A DNA stretch of 26,064 nucleotides from the NCBI GenBank assembly GCA_014361085.1, contig JACIWG010000006.1, positions 1-26,064 of the forward strand, in the 5' to 3' direction. The stretch is from Nitrososphaeria archaeon. GTDB lineage: Archaea; Thermoproteota; Nitrososphaeria; JACIWG01. Of this stretch, positions 1 to 7,784 are shown in pieces. A program made the position numbers and the translations under genes. Under the pieces are notes generated by a model. That model was not told the origin of the DNA and searched no databases. It was given only the letters and a program-made list of their open reading frames with translations. The stretch's first letter is position 1. Every line of letters starts with the position of its first letter.

Positions 1-534
1 GTCCACAAATTTTACAATTTCCTCAAATCATCTGGAATAAAGGTAAGCAAAAACACACTATACAATTATGTTCAGGCATTAAACGATTCCTTCATAATCT
101 TCCCTTTGAAAAAGTTTTCTAGATCCTACAAAAGCGAGGAGGCATCAATGCCTAAAATCTATTTTATAGACAACGGGCTACTAACAATCCAAGGCGTAAA
201 CGATGAAGGGAAGCTGATGGAGAACCTAGTCTTTGTTGAACTTTTAAGAAGATTTGATGCAGAAAAAATAAGATACTTTCTATATAACGATAAGGAAGTA
301 GATTTCATAATAAAGGATGGAAACAGTGTCAAAAAATTTATACAAGTCTGCTATTCCATAGAAGATTTTGAAACAAGAGAAAGGGAAATAAAACCTTTAA
401 TCAAAGCATCAGAACTTTTAGACTGCAAAAACATGACAATACTCACATGGGATACAGAAGACGAAGTAAAGATTGAAGGGAAGCCAATAAAAATCTTACC
501 ACTATGGAAATGGCTAATAAGCCAAAACCACTAA
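1..534 (+). CDS. AAA ATPase, C-terminal DUF4143-type domain (5' truncated by window edge)
   Basis: The frame is open from base 1, so this is the last ~177 codons of a longer gene; the TTG at 106 is an internal Leu, not a start. The visible part has the pattern of the C-terminal domain (DUF4143) of archaeal/bacterial AAA ATPases: VSKNTLYNYVQALNDSF (winged-helix-like, about residues 15-31), then KIYFIDNGLL, a FVELLRR helix, and a nuclease-like core with YNDKEVDFII and FIQVCYSI, resembling the D-(E)xK-type fold of these proteins. The P-loop half must lie upstream of the window. Such ATPases are common, mobile and poorly characterised. It ends 87 bases before the tRNA gene, so it is a separate unit. 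Family is fairly sure; function unknown. Confidence 0.8.
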   Translation, partial: VHKFYNFLKSSGIKVSKNTLYNYVQALNDSFIIFPLKKFSRSYKSEEASMPKIYFIDNGLLTIQGVNDEGKLMENLVFVELLRRFDAEKIRYFLYNDKEVDFIIKDGNSVKKFIQVCYSIEDFETREREIKPLIKASELLDCKNMTILTWDTEDEVKIEGKPIKILPLWKWLISQNH

Positions 535-584
535 AATGTTAAAAAAATTTGTTGCCAAAAAAGTTTAAAAGTTAGCATACAAAA

Positions 585-593
585 TTTTTATAA
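585..593 (+). promoter_or_regulatory. TATA box of the tRNA-Leu gene
   Basis: TTTTTATAA lies about 30 bases before the tRNA 5' end, the usual archaeal TATA-to-start spacing, in a purine-rich BRE-like context (AAAA before it). Assigned by position and sequence only. Confidence 0.5.
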
Positions 594-621
594 AAAAGAG
601 TTAACAACCCTAGACAAGAGT

Positions 622-731
622 GCAGGGGTTCCCAAGCCAGGCCAAAGCTCGTCAGCGCAGCGGTCAAAGGGGGCGGACTTAAGATCCGCTGACGAAGGTC
701 TTCGTGGGTTCAAATCCCACCCCCTGCACCA
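622..731 (+). tRNA. tRNA-Leu (anticodon TAA), intron-containing, CCA encoded
   Basis: The acceptor stem GCAGGGG (622-628) pairs perfectly with CCCCTGC (721-727), followed by discriminator A and an encoded CCA (729-731). The anticodon stem GCGGA (673-677)/TCCGC (685-689) closes the loop CTTAAGA with anticodon TAA at 680-682. The long variable arm (GAC/GTC stem with a GAAG loop, about 691-700) is the class II Leu hallmark. The T-arm is GTGGG/TTCAAAT/CCCAC (704-720). The D-stem is CCC (631-633)/GGG (669-671), but its loop is 35 nt where Leu tRNAs have about 13. Removing 22 nt restores a normal loop and an 85-nt body, so an intron is inferred. Known of archaea: noncanonical tRNA introns are frequent in Thermoproteota. 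Confidence 0.93.
642..669 (+). other. Probable 22-nt tRNA intron in the D-arm (exact ends ambiguous)
   Basis: The D-loop contains the near-duplicate GCCAAAG (641-647) and GTCAAAG (663-669). Excising 22 nt anywhere between them (from 642-663 to 648-669) gives a standard leucine D-loop, AAGCCAGG(C/T)CAAA, followed by the GGG strand. The ambiguity is intrinsic to the duplication. A clean bulge-helix-bulge could not be drawn: only a 3-bp central helix (CTC of the intron with GGG) was found, so a relaxed splice motif would be needed. Within the insert, CGTCAGCG (650-657) is also exactly complementary to CGCTGACG (687-694) in the anticodon stem/variable arm. Confidence 0.6.
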
Positions 732-813
732 GCCAAAAATGATTAAGATAAAAGCACAACACTTTTATACACGTAAACCTTAACCCTTTATTCAAGTTTG
801 GAGTTTTTGAAAA

Positions 814-1632
814 ATGTATAATAGAATACTTGAAGAACATGATCTAACAGTATTCTTTCTAATCACTTTCCTGTTCACATGGGTGTTCTGGGTGCCTCAG
901 GCACTAATATCAACAAAACTGTTAACAGTTCCACAAGCTCTTGAAAACTTTCTCTTCAGCCCCTATAATCCTGCAGCATTCGGTCCCCTCGTTTCAGCAT
1001 TCCTACTAACATACTCGAGTAAGGGGGTGGCTGGATTAAAGAGCCTGCTGAAGAGGGGTATAGACTTTAGGTTTAAGAAGATATGGTATATCCCAATATT
1101 CCTACTCTTCCCCCTATTAACTGGCACCTCGCTCCTGCTAGCCATCTTAAGTGGAGAACCTTCACCAAATCTGATTATACTATCTGACCCACCATTTATA
1201 CTATTGGCTTTCATATACATACTATTTTTGGGTGGGCCGTTTCAGGAAGAGTGGGGTTGGAGAGGATACGCGCTTGATAGGCTTCAGTTTAAATGGAACG
1301 CCCTATTTTCGAGCATCATACTTGGAACTGTTTGGGGAATATGGCATACACCACTATTCTTTATTCCTGGAACGATACAGTCCCAAACACCAATTTGGGG
1401 TTTCATGATCCTAATAGTCTGCGGCTCTATTCTATTCACTTGGATATATAATAATACTGGAGGAAGCATATTTGCAATGATTCTCTTTCACACAATGAAC
1501 AACCTGTCATTTCTAATTTTCCCAACAGTTGAGACAGAGTTAGGCGGCCTATATCTCCTAATCATCAACATTGTTTCTGTAGCAGCTGTTGTTATAGTCT
1601 TTGGTTACAAAAAATTGGTTTATAGAAGTTGA
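814..1632 (+). CDS. CPBP-family intramembrane metalloprotease (Abi/CAAX-like)
   Basis: A 272-residue, strongly hydrophobic protein with about seven membrane segments (first about 10-30, last about 246-265). It has the family's catalytic motifs in order: EEWGWR (E145, E146, R150), a helix ending in WHTP (H178), and HTMNN (H226, N229). In the Abi/CPBP family these glutamates and histidines bind the metal of a membrane-embedded glutamate protease related to type II CAAX endopeptidases; archaeal substrates are largely unknown. Length is typical. GGAG at 800-803 sits 10 bases before the ATG and supports the start. It stands alone between the tRNA and an AT-rich gap. Family confident; role (prenyl-protein processing, bacteriocin immunity, stress) undetermined. 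Confidence 0.88.
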   Translation: MYNRILEEHDLTVFFLITFLFTWVFWVPQALISTKLLTVPQALENFLFSPYNPAAFGPLVSAFLLTYSSKGVAGLKSLLKRGIDFRFKKIWYIPIFLLFPLLTGTSLLLAILSGEPSPNLIILSDPPFILLAFIYILFLGGPFQEEWGWRGYALDRLQFKWNALFSSIILGTVWGIWHTPLFFIPGTIQSQTPIWGFMILIVCGSILFTWIYNNTGGSIFAMILFHTMNNLSFLIFPTVETELGGLYLLIINIVSVAAVVIVFGYKKLVYRS

Positions 1633-1785
1633 ATATTTTACAAAAACTTTCCCATTATAGCAAGACAATTTTATATAATATTATACTAAACTCTTTATCT
1701 ATTTTTCCTCTTTTATTGTCAACATTGAATTTTTTAGTCCAAGAAAAGGCCATTTTATGCTACAAATTGCCATTTTCTAGCAAAA

Positions 1786-1794
1786 CTTATATTA
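1786..1794 (+). promoter_or_regulatory. TATA box for zinc-finger/kor operon (leaderless start)
   Basis: CTTATATTA is centred about 32 bases before the ATG at 1822, in a very AT-rich gap with no other gene. That spacing would place transcription initiation at or a few bases before the start codon, consistent with the absence of a Shine-Dalgarno sequence there. Confidence 0.4.
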
Positions 1795-1821
1795 TGGATT
1801 GCATAAATTGTTATGGTCTAA

Positions 1822-2124
1822 ATGAGTTCTAGTAAGGAGAGCTCATGCTGTATATTTTGCTCAAAATACCTTTCTAATGAAACATTTCAATGGATTGGAT
1901 ACTGTAATGTTGAAGGTAAAATTATCGTATCTAAAACATCCTGCGATAAATTTAGTGAAGTTGACTGGAAAAAGGTTTTAAATGAAAAAGGTTGGATACA
2001 TTGTCTAACCTGCAAGAAAGCATTTTATTCTGAAACAGAGCTGATGTCCCACGCCGGCCACATTCTTGCATCTGAAGTATGCTCTGACGATGTTGCAGCA
2101 GAAGACTCGCCCTGCGGAGATTAG
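1822..2124 (+). CDS. Small zinc-finger protein upstream of korAB
   Basis: A 100-residue protein with two putative metal sites. The first has C10-x2-C13 with C28 and C41 as possible further ligands. The second is a C2H2-like finger, C61-x2-C64-x12-H77-x2-H80 (HCLTCKKAFYSETELMSHAGH region). The C-terminal tail is acidic and also ends in a Cys. No leader is apparent and the start is probably leaderless. The stop TAG overlaps the Shine-Dalgarno of korA, 10 bases before the next gene, so it is almost certainly in the same transcript. Not recognised as a named family. From context it could regulate, assemble or stabilise the oxidoreductase; that is inference only. Confidence 0.72.
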   Translation: MSSSKESSCCIFCSKYLSNETFQWIGYCNVEGKIIVSKTSCDKFSEVDWKKVLNEKGWIHCLTCKKAFYSETELMSHAGHILASEVCSDDVAAEDSPCGD

Positions 2125-2134
2125 GTGAAAAATA

Positions 2135-4039
2135 TTGTATGACGATCTCCAAATAATATTGGGTGGACCTCAGGGTTCTGGCCTCGAATCTTCTGCACAG
2201 ATTCTATCAAAAGCCCTTGCATACCTTGGATATGGTCTAATTTCTGACAGAGAATACTTTTCTAACATAAAGGGTAGGCACAGCTACACTCACATGAGAA
2301 TATCCTCCAATAATATTCCGTTGGCTCTAACATATCCTGTACAGGTTCTCTGTGCAATGGACGCTGAAACAGTCTTCACACATTTTCAGGATCTGGATGA
2401 AAAGGGTTCAATAGTATACGATATTTCAACACTTCAGACAAAATATACTGTCATTCCATCTATTGAGCCTAGGCTGAGGGAGAGGCTTAGAGTCTTGTTT
2501 AGTGAACTTGGACTGGATGGCACAATATCTTCTCTAACAAGATACTTGAAGGCTGTGAAAAAGGTTAGGCTTATAGGATTAGACTACCAAAACATTATTT
2601 CTGAAGTCTCTAAAAAGTTTGAAATATTACCTTCTCAGGCTACAAGATACCTGAGCTCTATAGCTGTAGGCTCAATAGTCGGCTTAACTGGAATAGGGTC
2701 TGATGCAATAAAATATTCTCTAGAATCAAGGTTTCAAGGAAACCAGACACTAGTAGAGCACAACAATCATATAATAGAACTGGTTTCAAAAAATGTTAGA
2801 GAAGATTATGGAACATTGTACGAGCTTTCTCCAAGCAGCATAGGCTTGGAAAAGATGCTTGTAGCAAGTGGAAACGATATCATTGCAATGGCGAAAATTG
2901 TTGGAGGCTTAAGGTTTCAAAGCTACTATCCAATAACTCCTGCGGCTGACGAAAGCTTCACACTAGAAGGGTTTGAGAGGCTTGAGGTTGAAGGAGAAAG
3001 TCTCGGCTCCCTAATCGTAACACAGACTGAGGACGAGATAGCGGCTATAGCTTCAGCAATAGGAGCATCACTGGCTGGAGTTAGAAGCTCTACGTCAACA
3101 AGCGGTCCAGGATTCAGTCTAATGGTTGAAGCATTAGGCTACGCTGGCCAAGTGGAGGCTCCAGTAGTAATAACATACTATCAGAGGGGTGCACCTAGCA
3201 CGGGACAGCCTACTAGAGGCGCTCAATCAGACCTACTGTTCACATTATATGCTTCACATGGAGAATTTCCAAGGATAGTTCTTTCTTCAGGAGACCATCT
3301 TGAAGCATTCTATGACACAATTTTAGCCTTAAACCTTGCTGAAAAGTATCAGGTTCCAGTAATACATTTGCTTGACAAGTTTCTAGCAAACTGTATAGCA
3401 ACATCACCATTACCAGACCTTTCCAAGGTTAAGGTTGAAAGGGGAAAGCTTGTCTTTGAAATGCCAGAATATAAAAGGTTTAACCTCTCACATCCAATTT
3501 CTTCAAGAGCATTTTTGGGCTCGAATACGATACAGTGGGTTGCTGGAGACGAACATGATGAGTTAGGCCACATTGACGAGGACCCAGTTAACAGGAAAGA
3601 AATGTACGAGAAGAGGATGAAGAAGCTTGAGATAATGGATTCAGAGATTCCTCTAGAGTATAGGGTTTCATATTATGGGCCTGAAGAAGCTAAACTTCTC
3701 ATGATAGGCTGGGGTTTTACGAAGGGTGCAGCATTAGAGGCTATAGGGAGGATGAGAGAGAATATTAAGTGCGCCTACCTTCACCTTAAAATGTTCTCAC
3801 CCTTTCCAGCAGAATATGTTAAAAGCTTGCTTGAAAATTTTGATCCAAAAAATATTGTTGCAGTAGAACACAACTATCTTGCCCAAGCTTCAAAAATTAT
3901 TGCACAGCATACTGGTGTGAAAGTTGAAAAGTCTATTCTAAAATATACTGGAAGACCAATATACGTGGACGAGCTATTGAAAGCGTTAGAAAGGGTTTTG
4001 GGTGGAGAAAGGAGGGTTGTTCTAGAGTATGGTGCGTAG
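2135..4039 (+). CDS. korA: 2-oxoacid:ferredoxin oxidoreductase, alpha subunit (gamma-alpha fusion)
   Basis: Oxidatively decarboxylates 2-oxoacids (2-oxoglutarate, pyruvate or broader) to acyl-CoA, passing electrons to ferredoxin, together with the beta subunit that follows. The 634 residues comprise an N-terminal gamma domain (about 1-190; GGPQGSGLESSA near residue 10, NIKGRHSYTHMR) fused to the alpha domain: YYPITPAADES (264-274), TQTEDEIAAIASAIGAS, TSTSGPGFSLM, and a C-terminal transketolase-like domain (about 520-620). The YPITP motif is the one described for Sulfolobus-type 2-oxoacid:ferredoxin oxidoreductases. Length and fusion match that two-subunit type. Start TTG 2135 is chosen because AGGTG (2123-2127) lies 7 bases upstream. 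Substrate range cannot be fixed by reading. Confidence 0.93.
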   Translation: MYDDLQIILGGPQGSGLESSAQILSKALAYLGYGLISDREYFSNIKGRHSYTHMRISSNNIPLALTYPVQVLCAMDAETVFTHFQDLDEKGSIVYDISTLQTKYTVIPSIEPRLRERLRVLFSELGLDGTISSLTRYLKAVKKVRLIGLDYQNIISEVSKKFEILPSQATRYLSSIAVGSIVGLTGIGSDAIKYSLESRFQGNQTLVEHNNHIIELVSKNVREDYGTLYELSPSSIGLEKMLVASGNDIIAMAKIVGGLRFQSYYPITPAADESFTLEGFERLEVEGESLGSLIVTQTEDEIAAIASAIGASLAGVRSSTSTSGPGFSLMVEALGYAGQVEAPVVITYYQRGAPSTGQPTRGAQSDLLFTLYASHGEFPRIVLSSGDHLEAFYDTILALNLAEKYQVPVIHLLDKFLANCIATSPLPDLSKVKVERGKLVFEMPEYKRFNLSHPISSRAFLGSNTIQWVAGDEHDELGHIDEDPVNRKEMYEKRMKKLEIMDSEIPLEYRVSYYGPEEAKLLMIGWGFTKGAALEAIGRMRENIKCAYLHLKMFSPFPAEYVKSLLENFDPKNIVAVEHNYLAQASKIIAQHTGVKVEKSILKYTGRPIYVDELLKALERVLGGERRVVLEYGA

Positions 4040-4973
4040 CCCAAACGATTATAGGACAGACGTGTGGGTTGACTGGTGCCCAGGATGCGGAAACTATGGC
4101 ATACTAGCAGCATTATACAAGGCTTTTGCAGAACTACAGCTTGACCCAACAAACACTGTAATCGTTTCAGGAATAGGATGTTCAGGTAAAACACCACACT
4201 TTGTGAAAGCCAATGGAGTGCACACATTACATGGTAGGGCGATAGCATTTGCTACAGGAATAAAGGTCGCTAACCCAAACCTAACAGTAATAGTGCATGG
4301 TGGAGACGGAGACCTGCTGGGAATAGGGCTAGGACACTTTATAGCCCTAGGAAGAAAAAATGTTGACATAAAAGTAATGTTACACGATAACAGAGTATAT
4401 GGTCTAACAAAAGGGCAAGCTTCACCAACACTCTCCAAAGGCCTGAAAACAAAATCTCTTCCACAAGCAAACATAATAAACTCACTGAACCCCATAGCAT
4501 TAGCCCTTGTTTCAGGATACACTTTCGTAGCAAGAGGCTACTCGATGCTTTCAGAACACTTAAAGAACCTTATTGTTGCAGCAATAAAACATAAGGGTTC
4601 AGCGTTCATAGACATACTTCAGCCATGTATAACATACAACAACATACACACGCCAGAATATTATAGGAAAAGAGTCTACATGCTAGAAGATGAAGGATGG
4701 GACCCGAATGTTAGAGAAGGTGAAGCCCAAAATACACTATTGAAAGCCATACAAAAGTCTCTAGAATCCGATGAAAGGATACCCATAGGCATATTCTATA
4801 GAAACCAGTACAATCAGACGCTGGAAGAAGCATATGGTCAAAGGACACCATCATACTCGAAAACACTATTACCCTGGCAAAAGATCTGCAAAGAAGACGG
4901 TTCACCAATAGTTGACGAAAAACTCTTCCAGAAACTGTTCAAAGAATATATTGTTAAAGTAAAGAAAGGTTAA
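4029..4973 (+). CDS. korB: 2-oxoacid:ferredoxin oxidoreductase, beta subunit
   Basis: The 314-residue thiamine-diphosphate and iron-sulfur subunit partnering KorA. WCPGCG (C17, C20), GIGCSG (C51) and LQPC (C200) supply the four cysteines of the [4Fe-4S] cluster. GDGD (92-95), followed by LLGIGLGHF and the later DN, forms the thiamine diphosphate/Mg motif. The start ATG overlaps the end of korA by 11 bases, implying translational coupling and equimolar synthesis. No ferredoxin-like delta subunit lies nearby, as expected for the alpha-beta type. Codons become noticeably poorer in T toward the 3' end, a trend seen in other operons of this window. Confidence 0.94.
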   Translation: MVRSPNDYRTDVWVDWCPGCGNYGILAALYKAFAELQLDPTNTVIVSGIGCSGKTPHFVKANGVHTLHGRAIAFATGIKVANPNLTVIVHGGDGDLLGIGLGHFIALGRKNVDIKVMLHDNRVYGLTKGQASPTLSKGLKTKSLPQANIINSLNPIALALVSGYTFVARGYSMLSEHLKNLIVAAIKHKGSAFIDILQPCITYNNIHTPEYYRKRVYMLEDEGWDPNVREGEAQNTLLKAIQKSLESDERIPIGIFYRNQYNQTLEEAYGQRTPSYSKTLLPWQKICKEDGSPIVDEKLFQKLFKEYIVKVKKG

Positions 4974-5029
4974 AAAATCGAACATGTCACAGTATAGGAT
5001 AATATTGTATTTCGAATATATAACATTGC

Positions 5030-5040
5030 AATTTTTTCAA
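5030..5040 (+). terminator. Possible poly-T terminator after korB
   Basis: CAATTTTTTCAA carries six T in a row about 60 bases after the korB stop, the kind of T-rich tract archaeal polymerase terminates at. It also lies upstream of the next promoter. Weak evidence. Confidence 0.3.
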
Positions 5041-5080
5041 AACTCGTTAAAATTGTCGTTAAAAGACGCAAAAATTAAGA

Positions 5081-5088
5081 TTTAAATA
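5081..5088 (+). promoter_or_regulatory. TATA box of the 5114-5918 operon
   Basis: TTTAAATA, preceded by purine-rich AATTAAGA as a BRE-like element, lies about 30 bases before the ATG at 5114. Initiation would fall inside the palindrome just downstream, giving a leaderless mRNA. Confidence 0.5.
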
Positions 5089-5091
5089 TCA

Positions 5092-5115
5092 ATTGTCTAT
5101 ACCGTTATAGACAAT
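5092..5115. repeat. Perfect 10-bp inverted repeat over the start site (putative operator)
   Basis: ATTGTCTATA (5092-5101) and TATAGACAAT (5106-5115) are exact reverse complements separated by CCGT. The element begins just after the TATA box, and its right arm includes the first two bases of the ATG at 5114. This position would let a dimeric regulator block initiation. It could alternatively form an RNA hairpin at the 5' end of the transcript. Confidence 0.75.
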
Positions 5116-5242
5116 GGACAAAATTTTTGTCCTCAGCCAAAAATGTTGGAAAAATCATGTAATATTAGATGAGACATTATCCGAACACAATCTTCTAAAG
5201 TCTCTAAAAATATTGGATGAGGTGACCGTGTTAGTTGAATGA
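5114..5242 (+). CDS. 42-aa small protein, first gene of the pre-glmS operon
   Basis: A short ORF starting MDKIFVLSQKCW and ending EVTVLVE, 42 residues with one Cys (C11). It was found by following the frame from the first ATG after the promoter. Support is positional: a TATA box at leaderless distance, a palindrome over the start, and a stop codon overlapping the TTG of the next gene (5235-5242), a typical coupling arrangement. The internal GAGGTG (5219-5224) then serves the next gene. No family recognised. The strand-helix pattern could be a tiny folded domain, or it may act mainly as a translated leader. Confidence 0.55.
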   Translation: MDKIFVLSQKCWKNHVILDETLSEHNLLKSLKILDEVTVLVE

Positions 5243-5627
5243 TAGTCTCATAGAAGAAAATATAGTTTTAGAAAATTCGAGCCAAAAATTGAGGAATATG
5301 ATAAAAAAGGTTGTTGTTAGAGCAAAAAGGACAGGAATATGGTGGACACTGTCAAAGGTCGAGCAGGGCATACTCTCACTCTCTTCAAAGCTTGAAATAA
5401 GGTTCAGGAGCATGAAACTCTTAAGGTCAATAATACACATTGTTAAGGAAGTTAAAGAAAAGATTTCATTCACGTACCAAAACTATGTTCGAGGCCTAAA
5501 AATGGCATATAAGGTTGCAAAGTTTGTGTCAGAAAACGGCTACAAACAAGCAAAAGATTGGGTAAAAGACAAAAATTTCATAATATGGTGGGGAATATTT
5601 TTAAATCCAGAAACATACACCAAATAG
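5235..5627 (+). CDS. Hypothetical basic, helical 130-aa protein
   Basis: A 130-residue protein rich in Lys/Arg with long amphipathic helices (about 15-110) and Trp pairs (GIWWTLS near residue 36, IIWWGIF near residue 119). No signal peptide and no clear transmembrane segment; the aromatic patches could contact a membrane or the small membrane protein encoded next. TTG start supported by GAGGTG 10 bases upstream. It overlaps the preceding 42-aa ORF by 8 bases and is followed after 9 bases by a TM protein. Not recognised. Confidence 0.7.
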   Translation: MNDSLIEENIVLENSSQKLRNMIKKVVVRAKRTGIWWTLSKVEQGILSLSSKLEIRFRSMKLLRSIIHIVKEVKEKISFTYQNYVRGLKMAYKVAKFVSENGYKQAKDWVKDKNFIIWWGIFLNPETYTK

Positions 5628-5636
5628 TGAGGTAAA

Positions 5637-5918
5637 TTGAGTAAAGACCAGATAATTGGAGCACTCCTCCTCGTCGGAAGCATTATTGGAATAATCGTTT
5701 ACGGTTACCTACTATACATTTTCCCCCAACTTATCCTACAGATAACAGCATTTGTTGCAGTAGCTGGAGTATTAGGTATAGTAGGATGGATAGGATACAC
5801 GCTTGCAACAACACCACCACCAAAGCCGATAGAAGAAATAGAGAAGGAGATAGAGCAGGAGCTTAAAAGTGTAGAGGAGAAGGAGCCTAAAACTGAAGAA
5901 AAGAGCCAACAACAATAG
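5637..5918 (+). CDS. Small two-helix membrane protein with acidic cytoplasmic tail
   Basis: A 93-residue protein: two hydrophobic helices (about 6-28 and 33-55) joined by a short turn, then a Pro-rich linker (TPPPKP) and a charged Glu/Lys coiled-coil-like tail ending in QQQ. TTG start, with GAGGT a few bases upstream. It lies 9 bases after the 130-aa gene and 35 bases before glmS. The acidic tail and the very basic neighbour (5235-5627) look like a possible interacting pair. No named family recognised. Confidence 0.72.
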   Translation: MSKDQIIGALLLVGSIIGIIVYGYLLYIFPQLILQITAFVAVAGVLGIVGWIGYTLATTPPPKPIEEIEKEIEQELKSVEEKEPKTEEKSQQQ

Positions 5919-5953
5919 CATAACCCCAAAAATTTTTTCTTTAATGAAATAGA

Positions 5954-7780
5954 ATGTGTGGGATAATAGGCTACATAGGTAAAGAGTGTTCAGCAAACAA
6001 GATCGTATTAGAGGGTCTAAAAAGGCTAGAGTACAGGGGCTACGATTCAGTCGGTGTAGCAGCAGTAGATGTCCAAAAGCGTCTAGTAATAAAAAAGGAT
6101 GTTGGAAAAATAGAGGAAGTTCACGAGAAACTAAACCTTCTAGAACCATCCTCCAAAATCACATTAGGACACTGTCGCTGGGCAACACACGGTGCTCCAA
6201 CAAGAGAAAACGCTCACCCTCACATAGACTGTAAGGGTAATGTTGCCGTCGTACACAATGGTGTAATAGAAAACTTTCTAGAGTTGAAGGAGGAGCTTTT
6301 AGAGAAAGGTCACAGGTTCGCTTCTAGAACTGACACTGAAGTTGTAGCCCACCTTGTTGAAGAAGGTTTAGATTCTGGAGAAAGCCTATACAATGCAACA
6401 GTAAACGCTCTAAGGAGGCTTAAAGGCTCATACGCTCTAGCAATAATATCTACAATGGAGCCGGACAAGATCGTGTGCGCGAGAAACGAGAGCCCACTTG
6501 TGATAGGCTTGTCAGAGAACAGTGCCTTCTGCGCATCAGACATTCCAGCAATATTACCGTACACGAACAAGGTTATCGTTTTAAACAATGGTGAAGTAGC
6601 AGTACTTGAGGCAGGAAAGGTTGAGATAAAACGTGTTTCAGATAACATGCCTGTCTCAAGAGAGGCTAAGGTTATAGAATGGACTATCGAGCAGGCTGAA
6701 AAGCAGGGGTACGCGCACTTTATGCTAAAAGAAATACATGAGCAGCCTACAAGCTTAAGAAACGCTCTAAGGCTTCAGGAACAGTACCTTGACCTTATAA
6801 CAACATTCTTGGATAGAGGAGACAAGATATTCCTGCTAGCGGCTGGAACATCACATTACGCATGCATAGCAGCATCATACATGTTCTCGAAGCTTGCGAG
6901 ACTAGCCACTTATCCAGTAATATCTTCAGAGTTTATAGAAAACTATGGCGACTCTCTAGGCATAGACACTGTTGTTTTGGCAGTAAGCCAGTCAGGAGAA
7001 ACATATGACACACTGAAGGCAGTGGATTATGCGAGAATGAAGGCTGCAACAATCTTGGGCATAACAAACGTTGTAGGCTCAACACTAACAAGAATATCAA
7101 GAGCATACATTGTGCAACAGTCTGGTCCAGAAATAGGTGTTGCAGCAACAAAAAGCTATACTGCACAACTTATCGTACTAGCACAGCTTGCACTAAAGCT
7201 TGCAAAGATAAGGGGAAAACTTTCACAGGACGAAATAGACGAGCTGAAGACAAACCTATACAATATACCAGACATAGTAGAAAACATTCTAGAAAAAAGA
7301 GAAGAAAAAGTTAAAGAGATAGCCAAAAAATATGCCAAAGAAAACCTATTCATATTCCTCGGAAGAGGGATAAGCACTGCAACAGCACTAGAAGGAAGAC
7401 TAAAACTGCTAGAAATAAGCTACACACCATCACTAGCATATCCAGCAGGAGAAAGCAAACACGGCCCAATAAGCGTTATAGAAGAAGGGACACCAACAAT
7501 ATTCATATGCCCAAACGATGAAACAAGAAAAGAAATAATAGGAAACATAATGGAAATGAAAGCAAGAGGAGCGAAAATAATAAGCGTATGCGAAGAAGAC
7601 GACCAGAAAATAAAAAACCTATCAGACGACATAATAGAAATGCCAAAACAAATACATCCAATACTAACACCAATACCATACATAATACCACTACAACTAC
7701 TAGCATACTATATTGCAGTAGAAAGAGGCCTAGACCCGGACAAGCCGAGAAACCTAGCAAAAAGCGTAACAGTACCGTAG
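5954..7780 (+). CDS. glmS: Glutamine--fructose-6-phosphate aminotransferase (isomerizing)
   Basis: Makes glucosamine-6-phosphate from fructose-6-phosphate and glutamine, the entry to UDP-GlcNAc and amino-sugar glycans. The 608 residues start MCGIIGYIG, where Cys2 becomes the N-terminal nucleophile of the Ntn glutaminase domain (about 1-225, with GHCRWATHG and HNGVIEN). Two SIS isomerase domains follow (about 285-425, AAGTSHYA and SQSGETYDT; about 455-595, GRGISTATALEG and GESKHGPI). It ends in DPDKPRNLAKSVTVP with the family's essential Lys603; the usual last residue is Glu, here Pro. Full length. Probably transcribed with the upstream small-protein operon or from the AT-rich 35-base gap. Codon use shifts to few T in the last ~180 codons. 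Confidence 0.97.
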   Translation: MCGIIGYIGKECSANKIVLEGLKRLEYRGYDSVGVAAVDVQKRLVIKKDVGKIEEVHEKLNLLEPSSKITLGHCRWATHGAPTRENAHPHIDCKGNVAVVHNGVIENFLELKEELLEKGHRFASRTDTEVVAHLVEEGLDSGESLYNATVNALRRLKGSYALAIISTMEPDKIVCARNESPLVIGLSENSAFCASDIPAILPYTNKVIVLNNGEVAVLEAGKVEIKRVSDNMPVSREAKVIEWTIEQAEKQGYAHFMLKEIHEQPTSLRNALRLQEQYLDLITTFLDRGDKIFLLAAGTSHYACIAASYMFSKLARLATYPVISSEFIENYGDSLGIDTVVLAVSQSGETYDTLKAVDYARMKAATILGITNVVGSTLTRISRAYIVQQSGPEIGVAATKSYTAQLIVLAQLALKLAKIRGKLSQDEIDELKTNLYNIPDIVENILEKREEKVKEIAKKYAKENLFIFLGRGISTATALEGRLKLLEISYTPSLAYPAGESKHGPISVIEEGTPTIFICPNDETRKEIIGNIMEMKARGAKIISVCEEDDQKIKNLSDDIIEMPKQIHPILTPIPYIIPLQLLAYYIAVERGLDPDKPRNLAKSVTVP

Positions 7781-7784
7781 CAAA

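Noticed and set aside
622..731. tRNA-Leu as an integration site for a mobile element
   Set aside because: No repeat of the tRNA 3' end was found elsewhere in the window, and no integrase is present.
1629..1832. 67-aa ORF between the CPBP protease and the zinc-finger gene
   Set aside because: Very AT-rich, no ribosome-binding site, no motif, and it runs into the promoter and start of the zinc-finger gene.
5919..5953. glmS ribozyme in front of glmS
   Set aside because: The upstream gap is only 35 bases of AT-rich sequence and cannot hold that ribozyme, which is a bacterial element.
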